A stretch of DNA of 64,000 bases, from positions 6,448,001 through 6,512,000 of the forward strand of contig NZ_CP034539.1 of assembly GCF_003963535.1 (NCBI RefSeq), given 5' to 3'. Made by a program: the position numbers and the translations under genes. The DNA comes from Streptomyces cyaneochromogenes. GTDB lineage: Bacteria; Actinomycetota; Actinomycetes; Streptomycetales; Streptomycetaceae. The notes below the pieces were generated by a model. That model was given only the letters and a program-made list of their open reading frames with translations. It ran no database searches and was not told where the DNA came from. Below are positions 1-7,741 of the stretch, in pieces (position 1 is the stretch's first letter; each line of letters begins with the position of its first letter).

Positions 1-140
1 AAGCCGAACGCGGCCGGGTTGCCGGTGTTCAGCTTGAGGATCCGATGCCCCGCCGACTCGAGCCGCATCGCCTCCTCGAGCACCGGGCCCCGGATCTCGT
101 AACAGACGTTGGCGAGCTTGGTCGACTGGATCACCTGCAT
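1..140 (-). CDS. PLP-dependent aminotransferase (partial, N-terminus only)
   Basis: Only the first 46 codons are in the window; the rest lies beyond position 1. The ATG is the complement of positions 138-140. The visible N-terminus (MQVIQSTKLANVCYEIRGPV followed by a segment ending KLNTGNPAAFGF) matches the start of class I/II aminotransferases of the AlaA type, where the LNTGNP stretch precedes the PLP-binding large domain. Such enzymes move an amino group between alanine or another amino acid and a 2-oxo acid in the cytoplasm. Substrate cannot be judged from this fragment, and it has no close partner gene in the window. Confidence 0.7.
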   Translation of the reverse strand, partial: MQVIQSTKLANVCYEIRGPVLEEAMRLESAGHRILKLNTGNPAAFG

Positions 141-265
141 GTCAAGGAGCTTACGGCGCGGTAACGCACCTTGGTCCGTGTTTTCCGACACGTGAGACGC
201 GGGGGTTTGGCCTGTTATCGCCGGTAGCTGTCCCGTGGGCGCTCCCGTCCCTACAATGCGCGGTC

Positions 266-1072
266 ATGTCCAGGCCGTCTGACCACGAGAACGGAACGTA
301 CGGGGCGAATGCCGCGAACGGTACGCCCGGTGCGTACGACACCCCTGGCGGGATCCGGCCGGCCGATGAGCCCGAGGCGCCGAACGTGTACCACCCGCAG
401 GCCGAGCCGACCCCCGAGTACGAGGCGTACGTCGACCCGGCGGCCGCCCACGGGTGGCAGAACGCATACGACGAGACGGCCGAGCTGCCTCGGGTGGTCG
501 GCGGGGTGGACGGTGTCCACGAGGACCGCGGTGCCGGCGGCGCATCCGGTTTCGGCGGTGGCTACGACTACGTCTACGAGGACGGCTACGACTACGCCGA
601 CGACTACGACGCGGAACGCGGCGGCCGCCGCAGTCACCGAGGCCGGCACCAGCCCGCCGTCCGGCCCGGCGCCTGGCGCTCGCGGCGCGTCGCGGTGGCC
701 GCCGGCGTCGCGGGGGCACTGTCCCTCGGGGCGCTGATAGCCGGGTTCTCCCTGTCCGGGTCCTCCTCGGAGGGTGGCGCGAAGAACAAGGGCGACCGGA
801 CGAGCACGACGTCCGGCGACTCGGTGCTGCCGGGTGGGCCCTCCGCGGGCGCGTCGGCCGGCACTCTCCGCTCCGAAGGCGCCGAACGGCCGCGACCCGC
901 CTCTCCGAGCGCCTCTGCGAGCCCGTCCGACTCTGACGACAAGACCGACAAGCCCTCGACCGCCCCGTCGACCACCAGCGCGGCCCCCACCCCGACCGCC
1001 ACCACGCCGGCGCCGGTCGAGACCGACGATCACCCGGGGCGGGGACAGGGCAACACCAAGAAGCCCGGTTGA
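266..1072 (+). CDS. single-pass membrane protein with low-complexity cytoplasmic and exported parts
   Basis: 268 residues. The first 130 residues are acidic and rich in Y, D, G and E, with YDYVYEDGYDYADDYD-like runs. A basic patch (GGRRSHRGRHQ) and one hydrophobic helix (about residues 150-172) follow. The last ~95 residues are a Ser/Thr/Pro/Ala-rich tail typical of an extracytoplasmic linker. No catalytic domain is visible. The ATG at 266 fits the codon bias; the weakly placed ribosome site is the only start evidence. It stands alone between two divergent or unrelated genes. I do not recognise a function; it looks like one of the many streptomycete cell-surface proteins of unknown role. Confidence 0.7.
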   Translation: MSRPSDHENGTYGANAANGTPGAYDTPGGIRPADEPEAPNVYHPQAEPTPEYEAYVDPAAAHGWQNAYDETAELPRVVGGVDGVHEDRGAGGASGFGGGYDYVYEDGYDYADDYDAERGGRRSHRGRHQPAVRPGAWRSRRVAVAAGVAGALSLGALIAGFSLSGSSSEGGAKNKGDRTSTTSGDSVLPGGPSAGASAGTLRSEGAERPRPASPSASASPSDSDDKTDKPSTAPSTTSAAPTPTATTPAPVETDDHPGRGQGNTKKPG

Positions 1073-1295
1073 AGGCAGGGCGGGTCGGGATAGCGCTCAG
1101 CCCCTGACGATCAGGGTGCGTGAGCCCCGGGTGTTCCGACTGTGGTGATCTCATGCCCTCGCGTGAACGTCCTGCGCCGCCTGCCCGGCATGCCCGGCTC
1201 CCCGTGATAGGGAAACCCCTACGGCCCGAACTCGCCGGTAATCAAGTCCTTGTCCGCACCCCCCTCCTGCGTGAGAATGCGCATGACAAAAATGC

Positions 1296-1322
1296 GGGTG
1301 ACCGGAGATTCTTCGGTCACCC
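1296..1322 (+). promoter_or_regulatory. hairpin in the leader of the secreted protease gene
   Basis: GGGTGACCG (1296-1304) and CGGTCACCC (1314-1322) form a perfect 9-bp stem with a 9-nt loop, ending 23 nt before the protease ATG. No T-run follows, so it is unlikely to be a simple terminator. It could be an operator or an mRNA-stabilising leader hairpin. An 8-bp palindrome, ATGCGCAT, lies just upstream at about 1277-1284. Confidence 0.4.
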
Positions 1323-1345
1323 TCCTCGTATGAGGGGACCCCCAC

Positions 1346-2281
1346 ATGAGAAAACCGCTCGGCGCCGCCCTCCTCGCCCTGGCGATAGCCGGGGCCGGCG
1401 CCGCACCCGCGGTCGCGGCTCCCGTGGACTCGGCCGCTTCCTTCGGCAAGAGCGTGGACACGGGCTCGGTCACGTCGGTGGTCAACGACACCGTCGCCTC
1501 CACCGCGGACACCCTCGGCCAGGTCCTGAACCGGAACCCAAAGGTCCAGGCCGTCAGCTTCGCGGGCACCGTCTCACTCAGCAACTGTTCCGGCTCCGTG
1601 GTCCGTTTCCCGGACTCGGAGGCCAACGACCCGGCGCTGGTGATGACCAACGGCCACTGTCTGGAGACCGGCATGCCGGGCCCCGGCGAGGTCGTGGTCG
1701 ACCGGGCCTCCAGCCGTACCTTCGGTCTGCTCAACGCCTCGGGCAGCCGGGTCGGCACGCTGCGGGCCAGCAAGATCGCCTACGGGACGATGACCGACAC
1801 GGACGTCGCCTTCTACCAACTCACCACCACGTACGCGCAGATCAAGAGCTCGTACAGCATCAACCCGCTCACCGTGGCCGACACCCACCCGGTCAAGGGC
1901 ACGGCCATCACCGTCGCCTCCGGTTACTGGAAGCGGCTGTACAACTGCAACATCGACGGGTTCGCCTACCAGCTCAAGGAAGGCGACTGGACCTTCAAGG
2001 ACTCGGTCCGCTACACCTCCGCCTGCAACACCATCGGCGGCACCTCCGGCTCCCCCGTCATCGACCAGGCCACCAACCAGGTCGTCGCCGTCAACAACAC
2101 CGGCAACGAGTCCGGCGAGCGCTGCACGGTCAACAACCCGTGCGAGGTCGACGAGAGCGGCAACGTCACCGTCCGCCAGGGCATCAACTACGCCCAGCAG
2201 ATCTACCAGATCCACGCCTGCTTCGGCGTCGACAACAAGCTCGACCTGAGCGCGAGCGGGTGCGTGCTGCCCAAGCCGTGA
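1346..2281 (+). CDS. secreted trypsin-like serine protease
   Basis: 311 residues with a clear Sec signal peptide (MRKPLGAALLALAIAGAGAA, cleavage near AVA-AP at residue ~26). The chymotrypsin-fold triad is readable: His in MTNGHCLE (~residue 103), Asp in DTDVAFYQL (~152) and Ser in GGTSGSPV (~236). Several Cys pairs would form disulfides outside the cell. It lacks the long alpha-lytic type propeptide, so it is closer to the short serine/glutamyl endopeptidase-like proteases of streptomycetes. It would degrade extracellular protein. The start follows a GAGGGG-type ribosome site. It is monocistronic, with a leader hairpin upstream. Confidence 0.85.
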   Translation: MRKPLGAALLALAIAGAGAAPAVAAPVDSAASFGKSVDTGSVTSVVNDTVASTADTLGQVLNRNPKVQAVSFAGTVSLSNCSGSVVRFPDSEANDPALVMTNGHCLETGMPGPGEVVVDRASSRTFGLLNASGSRVGTLRASKIAYGTMTDTDVAFYQLTTTYAQIKSSYSINPLTVADTHPVKGTAITVASGYWKRLYNCNIDGFAYQLKEGDWTFKDSVRYTSACNTIGGTSGSPVIDQATNQVVAVNNTGNESGERCTVNNPCEVDESGNVTVRQGINYAQQIYQIHACFGVDNKLDLSASGCVLPKP

Positions 2282-2337
2282 CAGCGGCACAGGGCTTGCT
2301 TGCTCCGGGGCGGGTGGTCCCGGGACACCGCGGCAGT

Positions 2338-3963
2338 TCAGCGCGGTGTCCTGCGGACCGCCCGCCCCGCCAGTTCGTCCGTCCTGCGTCCGTCCTCGAT
2401 CACGAAACGGCCGTCGACGAGAACGTACGGAATGCCCGTCGGCAGCCTCCGCGGTTCCTCGAACGTCGAACCCGCCGCCACCGTCCGCGGGTCGAACAGC
2501 ACCAGGTCCGCCCGGTATCCCTCGCGGACCAGCCCCCGGTCCGGCAGTCGCAGCCGTGCCGCCGGGCGCGAGGTCAGATGGGCCACGCACTCCTCCAGGG
2601 ACAGCACCCCCAACTCCCGTACGTAGTGGCCGAGGTAGTGCGGGAACGTGCCGTACGCCCGCGGATGCGGCTTCGTGCCCTGCAGGATGCCGTCCGAACC
2701 GCCGGTGTGGACGCGGTGCCGCATGATCGTCCGTACGTTCTCCTCGTGGCCGACGTGCTGGAGGATCGTCGAGCCCAGCCGGTCGTCGAGGAGGAGGCGG
2801 CGAGCGGTGACCCAGGGGGCCTCGCCCCGGGCGTCGGCCGACTGCTGGACCGTCCGGCCGACGAAGTCCCCGAGCGCCGCCTGGCTCACTCCCGAGATCT
2901 CGATCGTGTCCCACTCGATGGGCACGCCGTGGCAGCCGTCGGCGCCGATGACCTCCATGTGGTGCCGGATGCGCTCGGCCGTGTCGTCGTCCGAGAGCCG
3001 GGCCAGGATCGCCTCGGGGCCGCCCTCGCTCGCCCAACTCGGCAGCATGGCGACGAGGGTCGTGCAGCCGGGGGTGTACGGGTAGGTGTCGAGGGTGATG
3101 TCGGCCCCTTCGGCGAGGGCCTTGTCCAGCAGTGACAGCAGTTCCGGCGCCCGGCCCTTGTTCACGCCGAAGTTCATGGTGGCGTGGGCCAGGTGGAGGG
3201 AGCAGTCCGCCTCCCTGGTCAGGGCCACCATCTCCTCGTACGCCTCCAGGGCCCCGGCCCCGTAGGAGCGGTGGTGCGGGCAGTAGTAGCCGCCGTACGA
3301 CGCCACCACCCGGCACAGCTCCGTCAGTTCGGCGTCCTCGGCGTACATGCCGGGCGTGTACGTCAGCCCGGACGACAGGCCGACCGCGCCCTGCTCCAGG
3401 CCCTCCGCGACCAACTGCCGCATCCGGTCGAGCTCGTCCGGCGTCGCCTCCCGGTCCTCCCAGCCGACGGCGAGCGCGCGGACCGTGCCCTGCGGGATCA
3501 GGTAGGCCGCGTTCACGGCGATGCCCCGGCCCTCGAAACCGGAGTCGAGCCGGTCCAGGTACTCGCCGACCGTGCGCCAGTCGAGGTCGATGTCGTCGCC
3601 GGAGCCGTTCCAGCCGGTGATCGCGCGGCGGACCTCGGCGAGGGTGCGGTCGTCGACGGGGGCGTACGACAGGCCGTCCTGGCCGATGACCTCCAGCGTC
3701 ACGCCCTGCGCGGCCTTGGCGCTGTGGTCGGGGTCGCGCAGCAGCGCGAGGTCGCTGTGGGCGTGCATGTCGATGAAGCCGGGGGAGAGGGCGAGGCCCT
3801 CGGCGTCCAGCTCGCGGCGCGCCTTGGGGCGTTGGCAGCCTGCCGCCGACGCCTCCTGGACGATCGACACGATCCTGCCGCCGTCCACGACGACATCGGC
3901 GCGGTAGGAGGGGCCGCCTCCGCCGTCCACGACCTCCGCGTCCCGAATGACCAGGTCCTCCAT
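2338..3963 (-). CDS. N-acyl-D-amino-acid deacylase (amidohydrolase superfamily, COG3653)
   Basis: 541 residues. It removes the acyl group from N-acyl-D-amino acids. The N-terminal beta domain leads to GFIDMHAHSD, the HxH metal motif of the amidohydrolase barrel; later metal/catalytic candidates are YYCPHHRSY, SLHLAHAT and TGGSDGI. The place where classical D-aminoacylases carry a zinc-ligand Cys (GNCG) reads GQDG here, so that ligand is Asp or absent. The ATG at 3963 has a strong AGGAGG-type ribosome site 8 nt upstream, favoured over longer in-frame starts. It follows the PLP deaminase by 11 nt on the same strand, so the two are cotranscribed. I recall that a S. coelicolor member of this family (Sco4986) was shown to act on hydrophobic N-acyl-D-amino acids; orthology is inferred. 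Confidence 0.87.
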   Translation of the reverse strand: MEDLVIRDAEVVDGGGGPSYRADVVVDGGRIVSIVQEASAAGCQRPKARRELDAEGLALSPGFIDMHAHSDLALLRDPDHSAKAAQGVTLEVIGQDGLSYAPVDDRTLAEVRRAITGWNGSGDDIDLDWRTVGEYLDRLDSGFEGRGIAVNAAYLIPQGTVRALAVGWEDREATPDELDRMRQLVAEGLEQGAVGLSSGLTYTPGMYAEDAELTELCRVVASYGGYYCPHHRSYGAGALEAYEEMVALTREADCSLHLAHATMNFGVNKGRAPELLSLLDKALAEGADITLDTYPYTPGCTTLVAMLPSWASEGGPEAILARLSDDDTAERIRHHMEVIGADGCHGVPIEWDTIEISGVSQAALGDFVGRTVQQSADARGEAPWVTARRLLLDDRLGSTILQHVGHEENVRTIMRHRVHTGGSDGILQGTKPHPRAYGTFPHYLGHYVRELGVLSLEECVAHLTSRPAARLRLPDRGLVREGYRADLVLFDPRTVAAGSTFEEPRRLPTGIPYVLVDGRFVIEDGRRTDELAGRAVRRTPR

Positions 3964-3974
3964 GGATGTACCTC

Positions 3975-5246
3975 CTAGAAGAACGTGCGGATGTAGTCGA
4001 CGACCGTCCCGTCCGCCTCCGTGACCGGGATGAGCTGCCACTTGTCGAACGACGTGCACGGGTGGGAGAGCCCCATGCCGAGCCAGTCCCCGACCTCCAG
4101 ATCCGCCTCCTCGGTCGTGCGCAGCCACGCGTGCTGGTCGGACAGGCCGGTCACGGAGATGCCGGTGGCCGGGCGCTCGGTGCCGTCGCGGCGGACGACC
4201 TGGGCGAACGGCAGGTCGAGGTCGTACGCCGCGTCCCGCTTGCCCGCGTTGACGAAGGCCTGGTCGGGGGAGGGGCGGGAGACGACCTGGGCCCACAGGC
4301 GGAAGGCGGGTTCGAGGGCGCCCTCCTCAGGGACCCGGTTGAAGGGGGTCAGCTTGCGGTAGTGGCCGTCGTCGTGCGAGACGTACGCGCCCGAGCGCAG
4401 CAACTTCAGTACGGGGACGGACAGTCCGGGGATCTCGGCGAAGACGTCGGCCACCGCGTCGAACCACGCGCTGCCGCCCGCGCTGACGACGATCTCGTCG
4501 AGCCCGGCGAATCGTCCCGCCTTGTCGAACTCGGCGGCCAGGGCGACGAGTCGGCGCAGCCACGCGTGCACCCGCTCGGAGTCCGCCCGCGGGACCTCGC
4601 CCTCGTAGCCCGCGACGCCGACCAGCCGCAGCGTCGGCACGCCGGCCACCGCGTCCGCGACGGCTGCGCACTCCGCCTCCGTACGGACCCCGGTACGGGC
4701 GCCCTCACCGGCCGCCAGTTCGACGACGACGTCCAGCGGACGGGTGGCCCCTGCCCCGCTCAGCGCCTCGTCCATCTGCCGCACCCCGCGCACGGAGTCG
4801 ACGTAGCAGACGAGACGGAAGTCCGGGTCGGCGGCCAGCTCGCCGGCGATCCAGCGCAGGGCCGCCGCGTCCACCAGCTCGTTCGCGAGGAAGATCCGCC
4901 GGGTGCCGTACGCCCGCGCGACCCGCACCTGGTGCGGCACCGCGAGCGTGATGCCCCAGGCGCCGTGCTCGATCTGCCGCTGGAACAGCTGGGGGGCCAT
5001 GGAGGTCTTGCCGTGCGGGGCGAAGGCGAGGCCGTGGCGGGCCGCGTAGGTCTCCATGAGGTCGAGGTTGTGCTCCAGACGCTCGGCGGAGAGCGCGAGG
5101 ACGGGAGTGGCGAAACCGCCGGTGAAGAGGTTCCGGCGCTGGGCGGCGAGCTCCGCGACGGTCAGGCCGTCGGCGTCCGGGGGGAGGCCCTTGAAGCGGT
5201 GGTCGACGCGTTCCTCGGCCAGGCGGGCGAGCGCCTCGTTGCTCAT
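3975..5246 (-). CDS. PLP-dependent D-amino-acid deaminase/dehydratase of the DSD1 (D-threonine aldolase-like) family
   Basis: 423 residues. A fold-III alanine-racemase-type barrel carries the Schiff-base Lys in APHGKTSMAPQLF (~residue 80). The C-terminal beta domain ends with LSDQHAWLR and SHPCTSFDKW, whose H-x-C pair is the metal site of D-serine dehydratases and D-threonine aldolases. Reactions in the family are D-serine, D-threonine or D-glucosaminate ammonia elimination, giving a 2-oxo acid and ammonium. It is the first gene of the minus transcript, ahead of the deacylase that would supply its free D-amino acid. The intergenic region to the divergent kinase holds an inverted repeat. Exact substrate is not visible from sequence. 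Confidence 0.82.
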   Translation of the reverse strand: MSNEALARLAEERVDHRFKGLPPDADGLTVAELAAQRRNLFTGGFATPVLALSAERLEHNLDLMETYAARHGLAFAPHGKTSMAPQLFQRQIEHGAWGITLAVPHQVRVARAYGTRRIFLANELVDAAALRWIAGELAADPDFRLVCYVDSVRGVRQMDEALSGAGATRPLDVVVELAAGEGARTGVRTEAECAAVADAVAGVPTLRLVGVAGYEGEVPRADSERVHAWLRRLVALAAEFDKAGRFAGLDEIVVSAGGSAWFDAVADVFAEIPGLSVPVLKLLRSGAYVSHDDGHYRKLTPFNRVPEEGALEPAFRLWAQVVSRPSPDQAFVNAGKRDAAYDLDLPFAQVVRRDGTERPATGISVTGLSDQHAWLRTTEEADLEVGDWLGMGLSHPCTSFDKWQLIPVTEADGTVVDYIRTFF

Positions 5247-5267
5247 GGAACCTCCCTGATCTGGTGC

Positions 5268-5302
5268 GTTGCAATACCTGCAACACTCATTGCGTATATC
5301 GC
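5268..5302. promoter_or_regulatory. candidate IclR-family operator in the divergent promoter
   Basis: GTTGCAATACCTGCAAC (5268-5284) has perfect 6-bp arms around a 5-nt centre. A second, shorter symmetric element, GCGTATATCGC, follows at about 5292-5302. Both lie in the 138-nt gap between the divergently transcribed deaminase and kinase genes, and the kinase operon encodes an IclR regulator. Assigning the repeat to that regulator is inference from position and symmetry. Confidence 0.45.
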
Positions 5303-5384
5303 TTACGGCTGTCTAACATCTCGGCCAACCGCGGGTCAACGGAGCCACCGATCCACCCGCACAAGTCCTGGAGCTACGACGATC

Positions 5385-6437
5385 GTGACCATCAGCGGAC
5401 CCTGCAATGCCCCCGACGTCGTGGACGTCGTCGCGCTCGGCGAGTCCATGGTCACGTTCCTGCCCTCGTGCCCGGGGCGCCTCGCCGACGTCCCCTCGTT
5501 CGAGCGGGCGATCGGGGGCGCGGAGTCCAACGTGGCGTGCGGGCTCGCCGCCGCGGGGCATGCGGTGCGGTGGGTCGGCCGGGTGGGGGCGGACGGATTC
5601 GGCGATCACCTGGTGGAGGCGATCGGCGGCTACGGCGTCGATGTCTCGGCCGTGGGGAGGGACGCCGCGCGTCCGACCGGCGTGTACTTCCGCACGGCGG
5701 GGGACCGGGCCACGGATGCGCATGAGGTGGCGTACTACCGGGCGGGGTCGGCGGCGTCGGCGATGTCCGTGGACAACGTGGACCTGAAGGCGGTGCGTTC
5801 GGGGCGGGTGCTGCATCTGACGGGGATCACGGCGGCGCTCTCGGACAGCTGTCTGGGGCTGATGCGGGAACTGGCCGCACCGCGGCCGGACGGTCCGCTC
5901 GTCTCCTTCGACATCAACCACCGGGCCGGGTTGTGGCGGGACACCGACGGCCCGGAGGTGCTGCTGGAGCTGGCGCGCACCTGCGACCTGGTCTTCGTGG
6001 GCGCCGATGAGGCCGAGGCGGCCTGGGGTGTCACCGGAGGGCCGGAGGCGATCCGTGCGCTGTTGCCGGAGCCGAGGGCGCTGGTCGTGAAGGAAGGAGG
6101 CCGTGGGGCGACCGTGTTCGGCCCGGCCACGACGCCGGCCACCTTCGTCCCGGCCCCCGACGTGGACGTGGTCGCGGCGGTCGGCGCGGGCGACGCCTTC
6201 GCCGCCGGCTTCCTCTCCGCCACCCTGCGCGCACTGCCCTTCCGCGACCGCCTCCGCCACGGCCACCTCTGGGCCGCCGCCGCCCTGACCGTCCCCGGCG
6301 ACCTCGCCGCACCCCCTTCCCGCGACCACGCCGACCGCCTGGTCGCCCTGGACACCGCCGCGTGGGAGAAACTTCGACTCGGCCCCGGCTGGACGCAAGC
6401 CGCTGAGCGGGCCGACGAGGAGGTACGTACGCCATGA
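5385..6437 (+). CDS. PfkB-family sugar kinase, probable 2-keto-3-deoxygluconate kinase
   Basis: 350 residues from GTG at 5385. The open frame extends upstream, but that stretch lies antisense over the deaminase and lacks support; GGAG 11 nt upstream favours this start. The N-terminal PfkB glycine motif is GGAESNVACGLAAAGH (~residues 42-57) and the ATP/anion-hole motif with catalytic Asp is GAGDAFAAGF (~268-277). The nearest family is KdgK, which phosphorylates KDG at O-6 for Entner-Doudoroff cleavage. Its stop overlaps the ATG of the IclR gene by 4 nt, so the two are translationally coupled. Ribokinase or other sugar specificity cannot be excluded, and no KDPG aldolase is nearby. Confidence 0.82.
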   Translation: MTISGPCNAPDVVDVVALGESMVTFLPSCPGRLADVPSFERAIGGAESNVACGLAAAGHAVRWVGRVGADGFGDHLVEAIGGYGVDVSAVGRDAARPTGVYFRTAGDRATDAHEVAYYRAGSAASAMSVDNVDLKAVRSGRVLHLTGITAALSDSCLGLMRELAAPRPDGPLVSFDINHRAGLWRDTDGPEVLLELARTCDLVFVGADEAEAAWGVTGGPEAIRALLPEPRALVVKEGGRGATVFGPATTPATFVPAPDVDVVAAVGAGDAFAAGFLSATLRALPFRDRLRHGHLWAAAALTVPGDLAAPPSRDHADRLVALDTAAWEKLRLGPGWTQAAERADEEVRTP

Positions 6438-7195
6438 GCCAGACCGTCGACCGCGCGCTGAGCATCCTGCCGCTGCTCGCCGAGGGCCCCGCCGACCTCG
6501 GCCAGGTCGCCGACCGGCTGGGGGTCCACAAGTCCACCGCCCTGCGCCTGCTGCGCACCCTGCACGAGCACGGCCTCGTCTACCGCCAGTCCGACCAGCG
6601 CTACCGCCTCGGCGCCCGCCTCATCGCCCTCGCCCAGGAGGCGATGGAGAACCTCGACATCCGCGAGATCGCCCACCCCCACCTCGTACGGCTGAACGAG
6701 CACTGCGGTCACACCGTGCACCTCGCCGTGTACGAGGAGGACGAGGTGCTCTACATCGACAAGGTCGAGAGCCGCTACCCGGTGCGGATGTACTCGCGGA
6801 TCGGCAAGCCGGTCGCCATCACGGTCGCGGCCGTGGCGAAGCTGCTGCTCGCCGACCTGTCCGAGCAGGAGCGCCGGGCCCTCGCCGAGAAGCTCGACTA
6901 CCCCATGTACACGGCCCGTTCGACGCCGAATCCGGATGCCTTCCTCAGGGAACTGGCCAAGGTGCGCGAACAGGGCTGGGCCACCGACCTCGGTGGTCAC
7001 GAGGAGTCCATCAACTGCGTCGCCGCGCCGATCCGCGGTGCCGACGGCCGGGTCGTCGCCGCGATGTCGGTCTCCGCGCCGAACGTCGTCGTCACCGCCG
7101 ACGAACTCCTCACCCTGCTCCCGCTGGTGCGCCGTACCGCGGACGACATCAGCGGCGAGTACTCCGGCAGGAACCCGGCGAAGAACCCCGTATGA
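6434..7195 (+). CDS. IclR-family transcriptional regulator
   Basis: 253 residues. The N-terminal winged helix-turn-helix (QVADRLGVHKSTALRLLRTL, about residues 20-40) is followed by the IclR effector domain with HTVHLAVYEEDEVLYIDKVE and a C-terminal ADELLTLLPLVRRTADDIS helix. Members bind sugar acids, aromatic acids or glyoxylate and usually control adjacent catabolic genes. It sits between the kinase and ridA in one plus-strand operon and opposite the deaminase/deacylase pair, so it very probably controls both arms through the repeat at 5268-5302. Ligand unknown; a KDG-like sugar acid would fit. Confidence 0.9.
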   Translation: MSQTVDRALSILPLLAEGPADLGQVADRLGVHKSTALRLLRTLHEHGLVYRQSDQRYRLGARLIALAQEAMENLDIREIAHPHLVRLNEHCGHTVHLAVYEEDEVLYIDKVESRYPVRMYSRIGKPVAITVAAVAKLLLADLSEQERRALAEKLDYPMYTARSTPNPDAFLRELAKVREQGWATDLGGHEESINCVAAPIRGADGRVVAAMSVSAPNVVVTADELLTLLPLVRRTADDISGEYSGRNPAKNPV

Positions 7196-7217
7196 CCGAG
7201 GACGGCAAGGAATCCGT

Positions 7218-7628
7218 ATGACCGAGAAGATCGCACTCACCCCGAAGACCCACACCACCCCGCCCGCGAAGTTCTCGCACGGCGTGAAGAAGGGGAACAT
7301 CCTCCAGGTCGCCGGCCAGGTCGGATTCCTTCCCGCGGTCGAGGGGCAGCCCCCGACGCCCGCCGGCCCCACCCTGCGCGAGCAGACCCTCCAGACCCTC
7401 GCCAACGTCAAGGCGATCCTGGAGGAGGGCGGCGCCTCCTGGGACGACGCGATGATGATCCGCGTCTATCTGACGGACGTCGCCCACTTCGCCGAGATGA
7501 ACGAGATCTACAACACCTACTTCGAGGAGCAGGGGCTGACCCGGCCGCCCGCCGCGCGCACGACCGTGTACGTCGGTCTGCCGGCGGGGCTGCTCATCGA
7601 GATCGACGCACTGGCCGTACTCGGCTGA
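7218..7628 (+). CDS. ridA: RidA-family enamine/imine deaminase
   Basis: 136 residues, the usual YjgF/YER057c/UK114 length. The catalytic Arg (RTTV, Arg114) and Glu (IEIDALA, Glu128) of active RidA proteins are present. RidA hydrolyses reactive 2-aminoacrylate-type enamines and imines released by PLP dehydratases into 2-oxo acids and ammonium. Its placement with a PLP-dependent deaminase fits quenching of that enzyme's intermediate. The ATG at 7218 follows an AAGGAA site and is 22 nt after the IclR stop. Some subfamily members instead hydrolyse carbamates; the catalytic pair favours deaminase activity. Confidence 0.85.
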   Translation: MTEKIALTPKTHTTPPAKFSHGVKKGNILQVAGQVGFLPAVEGQPPTPAGPTLREQTLQTLANVKAILEEGGASWDDAMMIRVYLTDVAHFAEMNEIYNTYFEEQGLTRPPAARTTVYVGLPAGLLIEIDALAVLG

Positions 7629-7655
7629 CGCCTCCTCAACTCCCGCACGCCGTAA

Positions 7656-7693
7656 ACGGCATGGTGTCCGTAACCCCTGGGACGCCATGCCGT
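7656..7693 (+). promoter_or_regulatory. 14-bp hairpin between ridA and the permease
   Basis: ACGGCATGGTGTCC (7656-7669) pairs with GGACGCCATGCCGT (7680-7693) with one G-U wobble and a 10-nt loop. No T-run follows. It may be a partial terminator or processing hairpin that lowers permease expression, or a dyad operator for a second promoter. Confidence 0.45.
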
Positions 7694-7741
7694 GATCCCC
7701 CCTGCCCGAAAGCAAGATGTACTTACCCAGAGGACCCCCGA

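Noticed and set aside
3966..5384. Long upstream extension of the kinase reading frame (to 3966)
   Set aside because: It runs antisense over the PLP deaminase, which has strong family motifs. The PfkB fold starts at about 5385 with a ribosome site.
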